This document shows, piece by piece, positions 41,450-50,362 of a DNA stretch of 64,000 nucleotides. The stretch is from Streptomyces rhizosphaerihabitans (lineage in GTDB: Bacteria > Actinomycetota > Actinomycetes > Streptomycetales > Streptomycetaceae). The position numbers and the translations under genes are program-made. The stretch covers positions 98,438 to 162,437 of the forward strand of contig NZ_JAODTZ010000017.1 of NCBI RefSeq assembly GCF_025399795.1, read 5' to 3'. Each line of letters begins with the position of its first letter. Within the stretch, counting starts at the first letter, position 1. Under the pieces are notes generated by a model. The model did no database searches. It was not told the origin of the DNA and saw nothing but the letters and a program-made list of their open reading frames with translations.

Positions 41450-42620
41450 ACGGTGTTGCGGGCGCCCCCACCAGCATGGTCGGGGCGCCCGCCACCCGGG
41501 TCAGGAACACCGTCGCGGACCGGGGGCCCTGCGGCTTCACCTTCCGCCGCAGTTCCTCCGGCTCGACGGCCGACCCGCGCTTCTTCACGGTCAGGACGCC
41601 GACCTCCCGTTCCCGGAGCAGTGCCTTCAACTTCTTCATATTGAAGTGGAGTTGGTCGGTGATCTCGTAGGCGGAGGCGTACGGCGTCGGGCGCAGCTCG
41701 TCCGCCGTGACGTAGGCGATCGTCTCGTCGACCAGTCCGCCGTCCAGGTCCTCGGCCACCTCGGCGACGAGGTGTGCGCGGATGACGGCGCCGTCCGGCT
41801 CGTACAGGTAGCGTCCGACCGCTCGCACCGCCGGATCCGGCAGCCCGCGTCCGCGCAGCTCGCGCGGGCCGGGCAGCAGGGTGGCGCGTACCAGGCCCGG
41901 CTCCGTGCCGAACCACAGCACCGCCTCCTTCACGTCGCCGCCGTCCGAGATCCACTCGGCCTCCGCCTCGGCGGGGATCGCCTCGTGCGGGATGCCGGGG
42001 GCGATCTTCAGAGCGGCGATCGGAGCCCGCAGGGCCGCCCCTACGGCCCAGGACAGCGGCGGCGAGTACGCCTCCGGATCGAAGATCCGGCCCCGGCCGC
42101 CCCGGCGCCCCGGGTCGACGAACACCGCGTCGTACGACGCGGTGTCCACCTGTGTCACATCCGTCTCGCGTACCTCGATCAGATCCGCGAGCCCCAGCGC
42201 GTCGGCGTTCGCCCGGGCGGCGGCGGCCGTCAGCGGGTCGCGGTCGACGGCGAGGACGCGGATTCCGGCGCGGGCCAGCGTGATGGCGTCGCCGCCGATG
42301 CCGCAGCAGAGGTCGGCGACGGAGCGGACTCCCAGCGCGCGCAGCCGCTCGGCGCGGTGCGCCGCCACGGTCGTCCGGGTGGACTGCTCGACCCCGTTCG
42401 GGGTGAAGAACATCCGTCCGGCGTCCTCGGCACCGAACTTCGCCGCCGCCCGCTGCCGCAGGCGTGCCTGTCCGAGGGCCGCCGAGACCAGTTCGGCGGG
42501 GTGCTCGCGGCGCAGCCGGGTGGCGACGGCCAGTTCCTGTGCCGGTTCGGTGGCGCGGACCTCGTCGAGCAGGGCGCGGCCCTCGGCGGTGAGGAGGGGG
42601 GCGAAGGAGACGTCGTTCAC
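41427..42620 (-). CDS. Class I SAM-dependent methyltransferase, THUMP-like C-terminal domain
   Basis: The 397-residue product has a Rossmann methyltransferase core with VADLCCGIGGDAITLARAG (SAM-binding motif I) and DAVFVDPGRRGGRGR in the place of the catalytic NPPY-type loop. A C-terminal THUMP-like segment reads ASAYEITDQLHFNMKKLKALL. Such proteins are predicted tRNA or rRNA base methyltransferases, but the target is not known. The GTG at 42620 was chosen; it has a GGGT-type weak binding site. It is divergent from the deacetylase gene (91 bases) and its 3' end overlaps the CWB2 gene. Confidence 0.85.
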   Translation of the reverse strand: MNDVSFAPLLTAEGRALLDEVRATEPAQELAVATRLRREHPAELVSAALGQARLRQRAAAKFGAEDAGRMFFTPNGVEQSTRTTVAAHRAERLRALGVRSVADLCCGIGGDAITLARAGIRVLAVDRDPLTAAAARANADALGLADLIEVRETDVTQVDTASYDAVFVDPGRRGGRGRIFDPEAYSPPLSWAVGAALRAPIAALKIAPGIPHEAIPAEAEAEWISDGGDVKEAVLWFGTEPGLVRATLLPGPRELRGRGLPDPAVRAVGRYLYEPDGAVIRAHLVAEVAEDLDGGLVDETIAYVTADELRPTPYASAYEITDQLHFNMKKLKALLREREVGVLTVKKRGSAVEPEELRRKVKPQGPRSATVFLTRVAGAPTMLVGAPATPSTGGGPS

Positions 42621-42711
42621 CCGGCCATTGTGGGCCAGTCGGTGGACGGTGTGCTTCCGGCGGCGGTGTCGGGGCCTTCGCGGGGGCGGTGACCTGGGAG
42701 GATCCGGCCCC

Positions 42712-43683
42712 ATGCGACCCGTACGACAAAATGATAAAAACGGCGCAAACGGGGCCGGTGCGTGCTGGGGAGTGGGCGTACTCGCCCTCGCGCTCCTCGT
42801 CTCCGGCTGCGCCGAATCCGGCTCCGGCACGGGCGCCGACGCCGCCAAGCCGGCTCCCGGCCGGCTGTACGCCGCCAAGTCGGCCCACGACCCGCAGGCC
42901 GGGCTCCAGGCGCCCGCCGCCCGCGCCCTTGCCGCGTACGCCTCCCGGCTCCGCCTGGCGCAGGCCCGGCGCGCCGCCGTCGCCAGGCGCTGGGGGCTCG
43001 CCGAGGTGCCGCTGACACCCCCGGCGCCGCCCGCCAGGAAGCCGGTCATCGAGGCCCGCAAGGGGTTCGAGGTGGACGACCAGAAGGAGCTGGGGCTGCC
43101 GCCCGTCTTCACGACCGTCCCCACCAAGGACAAGGTCGTCTTCCTCACCGTCGACGACGGCGAGGAGAAGGACCCCGCGTTCCTGCGGATGATGAGCGAT
43201 CTGAAGATCCCGTACACCGCCTTCCTCAGCGACTACCTCGTCAAGGACGACTACGGGTACTTCCGGAAGATGCGCGACCGCGGCATCACCCTCAACAACC
43301 ACACGCTGCACCACCTCTATCTGCCCGCCCTGTCCTACGAGCGGCAGAAGCACGAGATCTGCGGCATGCAGGACGTCATGGAGAAGCAGTTCGGCAGGCG
43401 CCCCACCGTCTTCCGCCCGCCGTACGGCAACTACGACCAGGACACCCTGCGCGCCGCCAGGTCCTGCGGCATCGAGTACGCGCCCATCTGGGACGAGGAG
43501 GTCTTCGTCGACCACTGGGAGTACCGCGAGGAGGACCAGGACCTGCACCCCGGCGACATCGTCCTCACCCACTTCCGGGGCCGCGAGGACTGGAAGGGCA
43601 CCATGCCCGACATGGTCCGCCGCTTCCTCAGGACGGTCACCGCCAAGGGGTACGCGGTCGCGTGCCTGGAGGACTACCTGTGA
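42712..43683 (+). CDS. Polysaccharide deacetylase family lipoprotein (first of a pair)
   Basis: NodB-type deacetylases (CE4) remove N- or O-acetyl groups from glycans such as peptidoglycan or chitin. The 323-residue product is a lipoprotein (lipobox LVSGC at about residue 34) with a coiled Ala/Arg-rich stalk. The NodB domain starts KVVFLTVDDGEEKD (catalytic base and metal Asp), then the metal-binding NHTLHH and RPPYGNYD, and ends with THFRGRED. The VDDGEE instead of FDDGP is a variant. It is followed with a four-base overlap by a paralogue. Confidence 0.88.
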   Translation: MRPVRQNDKNGANGAGACWGVGVLALALLVSGCAESGSGTGADAAKPAPGRLYAAKSAHDPQAGLQAPAARALAAYASRLRLAQARRAAVARRWGLAEVPLTPPAPPARKPVIEARKGFEVDDQKELGLPPVFTTVPTKDKVVFLTVDDGEEKDPAFLRMMSDLKIPYTAFLSDYLVKDDYGYFRKMRDRGITLNNHTLHHLYLPALSYERQKHEICGMQDVMEKQFGRRPTVFRPPYGNYDQDTLRAARSCGIEYAPIWDEEVFVDHWEYREEDQDLHPGDIVLTHFRGREDWKGTMPDMVRRFLRTVTAKGYAVACLEDYL

Positions 43684-44432
43684 GGGTGCGGGTGCCGGCC
43701 GCCGGGCTGCTCGTGGCGGTGCTGCTCAGCGGCTGCGCGCAGTCCGTCGACCCCATCGAGCGGCTCGGCAAGAAGGCGGCCCAGCGGGTGCGGCCGCAGG
43801 AGTCGGCGTACCGCCGCTGGGGTCTGGCCACCCCGCTCGCCCCGGCGCCGAAAGTGCCCGCCCGGACCGCCGCGCGCACCGCGGGCCCAGGACTTCCGCC
43901 CGTCGTGGACCATGTGCGCACCCGCGACAGGGTGGTCTTCCTGACGTACGACGACGGGGCGGAGCGCGATCCCCGGTTCGTCGACATGGTCCGCGAACTG
44001 CGGCTGCCGGTCAGCATGTTCCTCACGGACAGTGTCGTCGGGCCGGGATACGGGCACTTCGCCCGGCTGCGCGCGGTCGGCGCGAGCGTCCAGAACCACA
44101 CCCTCGACCACGCCTCCCTGCGCGGTCTGCCCTACGCCGGCCAGCGCGCCGAGATCTGCGGACAGCAGGACAAGCTCAGACGGCGCTTCGGCGTCCGGCC
44201 CCGGCTGCTGCGGCCCCCCTACGGCCGGTACGACGAGACCACCCTGCGTGCCGCCGCCGACTGCGGGGTCGCCGCGATCGTCCTCGGCCGGGCGGCCGAC
44301 GCGCACCGGCTCCGGCCGGGCGACATCCTCGCCGGCTTCGGCGAACCGAATCTCACGGACGCCACGCTCCGGCTGCTCCGCCGGATCCAGCGGGAGGGCT
44401 TCACTCCGGCGCGGCTGGAGAACTACCTCTGA
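43680..44432 (+). CDS. Polysaccharide deacetylase family lipoprotein (second of a pair)
   Basis: A shorter paralogue (250 residues) of the preceding gene, it has lipobox VLLSGC near residue 16, RVVFLTYDDGAERD, NHTLDH and RPPYGRYD motifs. The start GTG overlaps the previous stop (GTGA), so the two are translated together and arose by tandem duplication. The late catalytic histidine motif (THFRG in the first copy) is replaced here by LAGFGEPN, so this copy may be weak or non-catalytic. Decayed copies of its 3' end continue downstream. Confidence 0.85.
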   Translation: MRVRVPAAGLLVAVLLSGCAQSVDPIERLGKKAAQRVRPQESAYRRWGLATPLAPAPKVPARTAARTAGPGLPPVVDHVRTRDRVVFLTYDDGAERDPRFVDMVRELRLPVSMFLTDSVVGPGYGHFARLRAVGASVQNHTLDHASLRGLPYAGQRAEICGQQDKLRRRFGVRPRLLRPPYGRYDETTLRAAADCGVAAIVLGRAADAHRLRPGDILAGFGEPNLTDATLRLLRRIQREGFTPARLENYL

Positions 44433-44524
44433 GGGGCCGCCGTCCGGTGCGGCTGGAGGAACGATCTCCAGGAGAGGGCCGTTCGGCGCGGCCGGAGGAC
44501 TACCTCCGGGAGAGGCCGCCGTTC
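44408..44524. repeat. Three decayed ~39-bp tandem copies starting in the deacetylase 3' end
   Basis: 44408-44445 (which includes the last codons and stop of the second deacetylase), 44446-44484 and 44485-44524 are related, with GCGGCTGGAGGA-like starts and GGGCCGCCG-like ends. A further partial copy follows at 44525. The run ends at the first CIRCE. Confidence 0.75.
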
Positions 44525-44566
44525 GGTGCGGTCCGGCGCCGTTCGGGCCGCGCCACGCCGACGCCT

Positions 44567-44593
44567 TTGGCACTCCGCTTGACCGAGTGCTAA
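44567..44593. promoter_or_regulatory. CIRCE operator 1 of groES-groEL1 and overlapping promoter
   Basis: TTGGCACTC, nine bases, GAGTGCTAA: one mismatch from the canonical HrcA-binding CIRCE element. TTGACC (44579-44584) and CATAGT (44601-44606), 16 bases apart, form a plausible HrdB promoter overlapping this CIRCE, so HrcA binding would block it. Confidence 0.9.
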
Positions 44594-44613
44594 TCGCAGT
44601 CATAGTCTCAGGT

Positions 44614-44640
44614 CTGGCACTCCCCCCTGGAGAGTGCCAA
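44614..44640. promoter_or_regulatory. CIRCE operator 2 of groES-groEL1
   Basis: CTGGCACTC, nine bases, GAGTGCCAA: a second HrcA site lying 20 bases downstream of the first, in the transcribed leader. Tandem CIRCEs suggest tight repression at normal temperature. Confidence 0.85.
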
Positions 44641-44737
44641 TAGCGACAGGCAGATCCGGCACCCGCGACGACGGATCCACCTGGTCGCCACCTCAGACAG
44701 TTAACCCCGTGAGATCTCCGAAGGGGGAGGTCGGATC

Positions 44738-45046
44738 GTGACGACCACCAGCTCCAAGGTTGCCATCAAGCCGCTCGAGGACCGCATTGTGGTCCAGCCG
44801 CTCGACGCCGAGCAGACCACGGCCTCTGGCCTGGTCATCCCGGACACCGCCAAGGAGAAGCCCCAGGAGGGCGTCGTCCTTGCCGTGGGTCCGGGTCGCT
44901 TCGAGGACGGTAACCGTCTTCCGCTCGACGTCACCGTCGGCGACGTCGTGCTCTACAGCAAGTACGGCGGCACCGAGGTGAAGTACAACGGCGAGGAGTA
45001 CCTCGTCCTCTCGGCCCGCGACGTGCTCGCGATCATCGAGAAGTAA
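44738..45046 (+). CDS. groES: Co-chaperonin GroES
   Basis: GroES caps the GroEL chamber. The 102-residue product has the usual KVAIKPLEDRIVVQPLDAEQ start and the mobile loop TASGLVIPDTAKEKPQEG. The ORF begins GTGACGACC at 44738 with an AAGGGGGAGG site. It is first of the groES-groEL1 pair under two CIRCE elements and 155 bases before groEL1. Confidence 0.98.
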   Translation: MTTTSSKVAIKPLEDRIVVQPLDAEQTTASGLVIPDTAKEKPQEGVVLAVGPGRFEDGNRLPLDVTVGDVVLYSKYGGTEVKYNGEEYLVLSARDVLAIIEK

Positions 45047-45201
45047 TTCACCCGGTAAGGGCGTTCGGGGTCATTCCCCGGACAACCCCGCACCAAGCAT
45101 TGCAGTGAACTGCGCCCCTGGCCCCCGCTACCTTTGATGAACCGGGCGCTGGGGGCGCCGTTCGTTTCTCCCAAGTTTTCCGAGAGGGCTGAACCGCTCC
45201 C

Positions 45202-46827
45202 ATGGCGAAGATCCTGAAGTTCGACGAGGACGCCCGTCGCGCCCTTGAGCGCGGCGTCAACAAGCTTGCCGACACGGTGAAGGTGACGATCGGCCCCAAG
45301 GGCCGCAACGTCGTCATCGACAAGAAGTTCGGCGCCCCCACCATCACCAACGACGGCGTGACCATCGCCCGCGAGGTCGAGCTCGACGACCCGTTCGAGA
45401 ACCTCGGCGCGCAGCTGGTGAAGGAGGTGGCGACCAAGACCAACGACATCGCGGGTGACGGTACGACCACCGCCACCGTGCTGGCCCAGGCGCTCGTCCG
45501 CGAGGGCCTGCGCAACGTCGCCGCCGGCGCGTCGCCCGCCCTCCTGAAGAAGGGCATCGACGCCGCGGTCAAGGCCGTCTCCGAGGAGCTCCTCGCGACG
45601 GCCCGCCCGATCGACGACAAGTCCGACATCGCCGCCGTGGCCGGGCTCTCCGCCCAGGACAGCCAGGTCGGCGAGCTCATCGCCGAGGCGATGGACAAGG
45701 TCGGCAAGGACGGTGTCATCACCGTCGAAGAGTCCAACACCTTCGGTCTGGAGCTGGACTTCACCGAGGGCATGGCCTTCGACAAGGGCTACCTGTCCCC
45801 GTACATGGTGTCCGACCAGGAGCGTATGGAGGCCGTCCTCGACGACCCGTACATCCTCATCCACCAGGGCAAGATCAGCTCCATCCAGGACCTGCTGCCG
45901 CTGCTGGAGAAGGTCATCCAGTCGAACGCCTCCAAGCCGCTGCTGATCATCGCCGAGGACGTCGAGGGCGAGGCCCTGTCGACCCTGGTCGTGAACAAGA
46001 TCCGCGGCACGTTCAACGCCGTCGCCGTGAAGGCCCCCGGCTTCGGTGACCGCCGCAAGGCCATGCTCGGCGACATCGCCACCCTCACCGGTGGTCAGGT
46101 CATCGCCGAGGAGGTCGGCCTCAAGCTCGACCAGGTCGGCCTGGACGTGCTCGGCAGCGCCCGCCGCGTGACGATCACCAAGGACGACACCGTCATCGTC
46201 GACGGTGGCGGCAGCTCCGACGAGGTCGTCGGCCGCGTCAACCAGATCAAGGCCGAGATCGAGAACACCGACTCCGACTGGGACCGCGAGAAGCTCCAGG
46301 AGCGCCTCGCGAAGCTGGCCGGCGGCGTGTGCGTGATCAAGGTCGGCGCCGCCACCGAGGTGGAGCTCAAGGAGAAGAAGCACCGTCTGGAGGACGCCAT
46401 CTCCGCGACCCGCGCCGCGGTCGAGGAGGGCATCGTCTCCGGTGGTGGCTCCGCGCTCGTCCACGCCGTGAAGGTCCTCGAGGGCAACCTCGGCAAGACC
46501 GGCGACGAGGCCACGGGTGTCGCGGTCGTCCGCAAGGCCGCCGTCGAGCCGCTGCGCTGGATCGCCGAGAACTCCGGCCTGGAGGGTTACGTCATCACCG
46601 CCAAGGTCGCCGAGCTCGACAAGGGCCAGGGCTTCAACGCCGCCACCGGCGAGTACGGCGACCTGGTCAAGGCCGGCGTCATCGACCCGGTCAAGGTCAC
46701 CCGCTCCGCCCTGGAGAACGCCGCCTCCATCGCCTCCCTGCTCCTCACGACCGAGACCCTGGTCGTCGAGAAGCCGGCCGAGGACGAGGGCGACGCCGGT
46801 CACGGCGGCCACGGGCACTCCCACTGA
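45202..46827 (+). CDS. groEL1: Chaperonin GroEL (GroEL1, His-rich C-terminus)
   Basis: The ATP-driven chaperonin of 541 residues has all the family landmarks: MAKILKFDEDARRAL, the ATP motif AGDGTTTATVLAQ, GVCVIKVGAATEVELKEKK and the GVAVVRKAA region. The C-terminus is a histidine-rich tail (GDAGHGGHGHSH) typical of actinobacterial GroEL1, in place of the GGM tail found in GroEL2. A second groEL is expected elsewhere. The start has a GAGAGGGCTG site and a perfect 17-bp hairpin ends the operon. Confidence 0.97.
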   Translation: MAKILKFDEDARRALERGVNKLADTVKVTIGPKGRNVVIDKKFGAPTITNDGVTIAREVELDDPFENLGAQLVKEVATKTNDIAGDGTTTATVLAQALVREGLRNVAAGASPALLKKGIDAAVKAVSEELLATARPIDDKSDIAAVAGLSAQDSQVGELIAEAMDKVGKDGVITVEESNTFGLELDFTEGMAFDKGYLSPYMVSDQERMEAVLDDPYILIHQGKISSIQDLLPLLEKVIQSNASKPLLIIAEDVEGEALSTLVVNKIRGTFNAVAVKAPGFGDRRKAMLGDIATLTGGQVIAEEVGLKLDQVGLDVLGSARRVTITKDDTVIVDGGGSSDEVVGRVNQIKAEIENTDSDWDREKLQERLAKLAGGVCVIKVGAATEVELKEKKHRLEDAISATRAAVEEGIVSGGGSALVHAVKVLEGNLGKTGDEATGVAVVRKAAVEPLRWIAENSGLEGYVITAKVAELDKGQGFNAATGEYGDLVKAGVIDPVKVTRSALENAASIASLLLTTETLVVEKPAEDEGDAGHGGHGHSH

Positions 46828-46874
46828 CGTATGACGTCATGAGTGCGGACATGCCCACCGAGGCGTGACGTCGT

Positions 46875-46912
46875 GAAGAGGTCCCCGTTCCAGCAGGAAC
46901 GGGGACCTCTTC
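46875..46912 (+). terminator. Terminator of groES-groEL1
   Basis: Arm 46875-46891 pairs perfectly over 17 bp with 46896-46912 around a four-base loop. Confidence 0.85.
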
Positions 46913-47048
46913 CGCGTTCCGTGGGGCTGTTCCGCGTGGCTGTCCCACGGGACCCGTGGACCTGCTCCCCGGTTCCGCGGGACCGGTGGACTGCTACTCC
47001 GGGGCAGGCCGACGCGCGCCTTTGTTCGGGCCGTGCCGGCGTTCGCCC

Positions 47049-47345
47049 TCAGAGCCGGTCGTCGCGCACCACGTCCAGGTCCGTGAACGTCGGCATCCCG
47101 TCGCAGAGCGCCACCATCTCCTGGAAGATCTTCTCGGTCTCCGGCATCTGCGAGTTCTTCATCGCCTCTTCGTACGACGGGAACTCCACGATCTCCACGA
47201 AGTGGTTCGCGTCGGAGCGGTCCTTGCCGATGACGCCGCGCGTCGCGGTCCGTTTGCCGTTGGTCTTCTCGACCCAGGTGTCCATCAGCTGGTTCATCTC
47301 GTCGAACCGACTGGTTCTGCCGTCAATCAGCTGTACGAAAGTCAT
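47049..47345 (-). CDS. Small dimeric alpha/beta-barrel (ABM-like) protein
   Basis: The 98-residue protein begins MTFVQLIDGRTSRFDEMNQL and has the strand-helix-strand pattern of ABM/dabb monomers, with FVEIVEFPSYEEAMKNSQM. No cofactor residues identify a substrate; antibiotic-biosynthesis-monooxygenase-like folds are often orphan. ATG 47345 has a GGAGGCGGCGTC site. It is on the minus strand after the groEL terminator. Confidence 0.75.
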   Translation of the reverse strand: MTFVQLIDGRTSRFDEMNQLMDTWVEKTNGKRTATRGVIGKDRSDANHFVEIVEFPSYEEAMKNSQMPETEKIFQEMVALCDGMPTFTDLDVVRDDRL

Positions 47346-47503
47346 GACGCCGCCTCCGGCCCCCCTGGTCCGGTCGAATCACCCTCAATCCTCCCACCGG
47401 AGGGGCGACAGCACCCACCGCACGATCATCGCGAGCGTCCGTCCCGCGATCCGCGCGTCCTGCGTGATCGCCCTTGCCGGGGGGCCGTACTCCACTGAGG
47501 ACT

Positions 47504-48277
47504 TCACTGAGGTCCGTACTTCCGCCCGGTCTTCGAAGAGATCCCGCCCAGCAGCGACCGCGGGGTCACCTTCACCACGCCCATCAGCACCTTGTAGCGC
47601 GGATCCGGGACGGACAGGGTTCTTCCGCGCGCCAGATCGGCGAGCGCGGCCGCGACCAGCTTGTCGGCGTCGAGCCACATCCAGTTCGGAATGTTGTCCG
47701 TGCCCATGCCGGCCCGCTCGTGGAACTCGGTGCGCACGAAACCGGGAGCGAGCGCCATCAGCCGCACGCCGCTGCCCGCGAGATCCTTCGCCGCGCCCTG
47801 CGTGAACTGCACGACCCACGCCTTCGACGCGCCGTATGTACCCCGCGGCACGAACGCGGCCACCGACGCGACGTTGACGACGCCGCCCCGGCCGCGCTCC
47901 CGCATGGCCTCGGTCGCCGCCGACGTCAGCCGGAGCACCGCCTCGCAGTGCACCTTGAGCATCTTCAGCTCGTCAGCCATCGATACGTCCAGATAGCGGC
48001 CCTTGTTGCCGAAGCCGGCGTTGTTGACCAGCAGGTCGACCGGGTTCTTGCGGTCGGAGAGACGGGCGGCCACCGCTTCGATGCCCTCGTCCGTCGCCAG
48101 GTCGGCCGAGAGCACCTCCGCCTCGATGCCGTGCCGGTCGTGCAGCTCGGTCGCCTGCTCCCGCAGCCGCTTCGTGTCCCGCGCCACCAGCACGAGGTTG
48201 TGCCCGTCCGCCGCCAGCCGCCGCGCGAAGGCGGCACCGATCCCCGCGGTCGATCCCGTAATCAGAGCCGTTGTCAT
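47504..48277 (-). CDS. Short-chain dehydrogenase/reductase
   Basis: The 257-residue classical SDR has the nucleotide-binding motif TGSTAGIGAAFARRLA, NNAG (LLVNNAGFGNKG) and the catalytic YxxxK in GTYGASKAW, with the preceding NVASVAAFV serine. A long C-terminal segment (VPDPRYKVLMGVVKVTPRSL) is typical of the SDR oxidoreductases that act on lipophilic substrates, but the substrate is unknown. It is 130 bases from the MOSC gene upstream. Confidence 0.88.
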   Translation of the reverse strand: MTTALITGSTAGIGAAFARRLAADGHNLVLVARDTKRLREQATELHDRHGIEAEVLSADLATDEGIEAVAARLSDRKNPVDLLVNNAGFGNKGRYLDVSMADELKMLKVHCEAVLRLTSAATEAMRERGRGGVVNVASVAAFVPRGTYGASKAWVVQFTQGAAKDLAGSGVRLMALAPGFVRTEFHERAGMGTDNIPNWMWLDADKLVAAALADLARGRTLSVPDPRYKVLMGVVKVTPRSLLGGISSKTGRKYGPQ

Positions 48278-48407
48278 GGCGCAAGATTAGTGACCGGCCG
48301 GTGCCCCCGCCGCCCGGTGCCGCCCAACGCCCGACCGCGCTCCACACCTTCTCCCCGCCCCGGCTGCCAACGGCACGGACACCGCACGGACACCCCTGGG
48401 AGTGTCA

Positions 48408-49088
48408 TTAGGGCCGCCCCTGCCCGCCGTGCTTCGCCACGTACTCCCGCGCCGTCGCCAGCGACTCCCTGTGCAGTGCGTCGCCGGCCGCCAACAGCCT
48501 TGGCAGCAGCTCCCGTTCGGTCGTCGAGGCGCGGAACTGGACGGCGACGGTGACATCGTGGCCGGGCCGGTGCGCGATCTCGATCGGGTCCCCGGAGCGG
48601 ATCTCGCCGGGCTCGATCACGCGCAGATACGCGCCGGGCGCGCCCCGCTGCGTGAACCGCTTCACCCATCCCTTCTCACCGAGGTGCTCCTGGAAGGTGC
48701 GGCAGGGGATGCGCCCGCAGGTGACCTCCAGGACGACGTCGGACCCTATCCGCCAGCGCTCGCCGATCAGCGCGCCGGACACGTCGAGCCCCACCGTCGT
48801 GAGGTTCTCGCCGAACACGCCGTTGGGCAGCGACCGGCCCAGTTCGCGCTCCCAGCCGTCGAGGTCCTCGCGCGCGACCGCGTACACGGCCTGGTCGTCA
48901 CCGCCGTGATGCCGCAGGTGGCACACCGCGTCCCCGTCGAGCCCGCTCCCGCCGACCCCCTTGGGCCCCGGCGCCGTCACGCGTACCGGCCCGTCGACCG
49001 GTCGCTTGTCGATGCCGGTCACGCCCTCCGGCTGGTCCGTGTACTCGACGGCCCGCGCCCGGCCCAGGTTCAGCGACAAGAGCTTCAT
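48408..49088 (-). CDS. MOSC domain-containing protein (YiiM type)
   Basis: MOSC proteins bind molybdenum cofactor or transfer sulfur; YiiM-type members detoxify hydroxylated purine analogues. The 226-residue product has DGDAVCHLRHHGGDDQAVYAV, the ENLTT motif and the key cysteine in VTCGRIPCRTFQEHLG, then the C-terminal helical 3-alpha domain. It is divergent from the LysR gene with an 80-base gap. Whether that regulator controls it is only suggested by position. Confidence 0.87.
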   Translation of the reverse strand: MKLLSLNLGRARAVEYTDQPEGVTGIDKRPVDGPVRVTAPGPKGVGGSGLDGDAVCHLRHHGGDDQAVYAVAREDLDGWERELGRSLPNGVFGENLTTVGLDVSGALIGERWRIGSDVVLEVTCGRIPCRTFQEHLGEKGWVKRFTQRGAPGAYLRVIEPGEIRSGDPIEIAHRPGHDVTVAVQFRASTTERELLPRLLAAGDALHRESLATAREYVAKHGGQGRP

Positions 49089-49167
49089 GCCACCAAACTA
49101 GGCGAGGCGTCTCAAAGCGTCGACGCGATATTCGCCGCCCCATCCAAGATGCGCTTATGCTCGAAAG

Positions 49168-50064
49168 ATGATCGAGGCTCGTCATCTCCGTGTCCTGCGC
49201 GCTGTCGCCACCACCGGATCCTTCTCGGCGGCGGGCCGCGAACTGGGCTGCACCCAGCCTGCCGTCAGCCAGCAGATGAAGGCCCTGGAGTCGTCCGTCG
49301 GCACCCCCCTGCTCGTCCGGACGGGTCGCGAGATGCGCCTCACCCAGGCGGGTGAGGCCCTGGTCAAACACGCCACGAGCATCCTGGCCGGCCTCACGGC
49401 CGCCGAGGAGGAGGTCGCGGCGATCGCCGGTCTGCGCGCGGGCCGCGTCCGCCTGGTCTCCTTCCCCAGCGGCAGCTCCACCCTCGTTCCCACGGCGCTC
49501 GCCGCGCTGCGCGCCGCTCACCCCGGCACCCGTGTCTCCCTGGAGGAGGCCGAACCGCCCGAGTCCGTCGAGAAGCTCCGGGCCGGGGACTGCGACATCG
49601 CGCTCGCGTTCCGCTACGAGGGTGCTCCGGGCGTCGAGGAGTGGGACGACCTCGTCGTACGGCCCCTGCTGATGGACCGTCTTGTCGGTCTGGTTCCCGA
49701 GGGGCACCCGCTCGCGCGGGCGCGGTCCGTCGCGATCGGCGAGTTCGCCGACGAGTCGTGGATCGCCGGCTGCCCGCGCTGTCGCGGCCAGCTCGTCGAG
49801 GTCTGCCGTGACGCCGGCTTCGAGCCCCGCATCGACTTCGCCACCGACGACTATCCGGCGGTGGTCGGGCTCGTGGGCGCGGGACTCGGCGTCGCCGTCC
49901 TGCCGGAGCTCGCGATCGAGTCCGTTCGTCCGAAGGGGGCGCGCACCGTGACGGTGGAGCCCGCGGTGCGCCGCGAGATCGTCGCCCTCACCCTCCCGGA
50001 CCTCGCCGAGGTGCCCGCGGTGGCCGCGACCCTGGACCGGCTGTCACAGGCGGCGGCCCGCTAG
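49168..50064 (+). CDS. LysR-family transcriptional regulator
   Basis: The 298-residue product has the LysR winged-helix (MIEARHLRVLRAVATTGSFS; GCTQPAVSQQMKALESSVGTP) and a substrate-binding domain. LysR regulators usually control a divergent gene, here the MOSC gene, through a site in the 80-base gap; a specific TN11A motif was not found. Cys pair GCPRCRG near residue 205 is unusual. The ATG at 49168 follows GAAAG. Confidence 0.9.
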   Translation: MIEARHLRVLRAVATTGSFSAAGRELGCTQPAVSQQMKALESSVGTPLLVRTGREMRLTQAGEALVKHATSILAGLTAAEEEVAAIAGLRAGRVRLVSFPSGSSTLVPTALAALRAAHPGTRVSLEEAEPPESVEKLRAGDCDIALAFRYEGAPGVEEWDDLVVRPLLMDRLVGLVPEGHPLARARSVAIGEFADESWIAGCPRCRGQLVEVCRDAGFEPRIDFATDDYPAVVGLVGAGLGVAVLPELAIESVRPKGARTVTVEPAVRREIVALTLPDLAEVPAVAATLDRLSQAAAR

Positions 50065-50078
50065 AGGCCGTCCCGCAC

Positions 50079-50186
50079 GCGGCGCCCTGCACTACGCGGC
50101 GCCCTGCACTACGCGGCGCCCTGTACTACGCGGCGCCCGGCACGTTGTGCTGCAGGCACCGCCCGGCACGTTGTGCTGCAGGCACC
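50079..50186. repeat. Two tandem repeats: 17-bp x3 then 26-bp x2
   Basis: Units of 17 bp (GCGGCGCCCTGCACTAC) occupy 50079-50129. Two identical 26-bp copies follow at 50135-50160 and 50161-50186. Weaker copies of the same words go on to about 50300. All lie between a LysR stop and the whiD stop. Confidence 0.85.
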
Positions 50187-50362
50187 GCCCCGCACTGCCG
50201 CGGCGCCCTGTACTCACGGCCCTGCACTACGCGGCGTCCGGCACGGCGTGCCGTACTCACGGCCCCGCACTACGCAGCGCCCCGCACCGCACTGCACTTG
50301 CCGTCCCGCATGTGCTCCGTCCGTACGGGCGCGGTACGCACGTCCAGGGCGGAAACGTTCCT

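Noticed and set aside
44738..46827. groESL leader as a thermosensor
   Set aside because: The CIRCE elements explain control; no separate RNA thermometer fold was evident.
47385..47495. 36-codon minus-strand ORF after the SDR gene
   Set aside because: It has biased codons but no ribosome binding site or similarity I can recognise.
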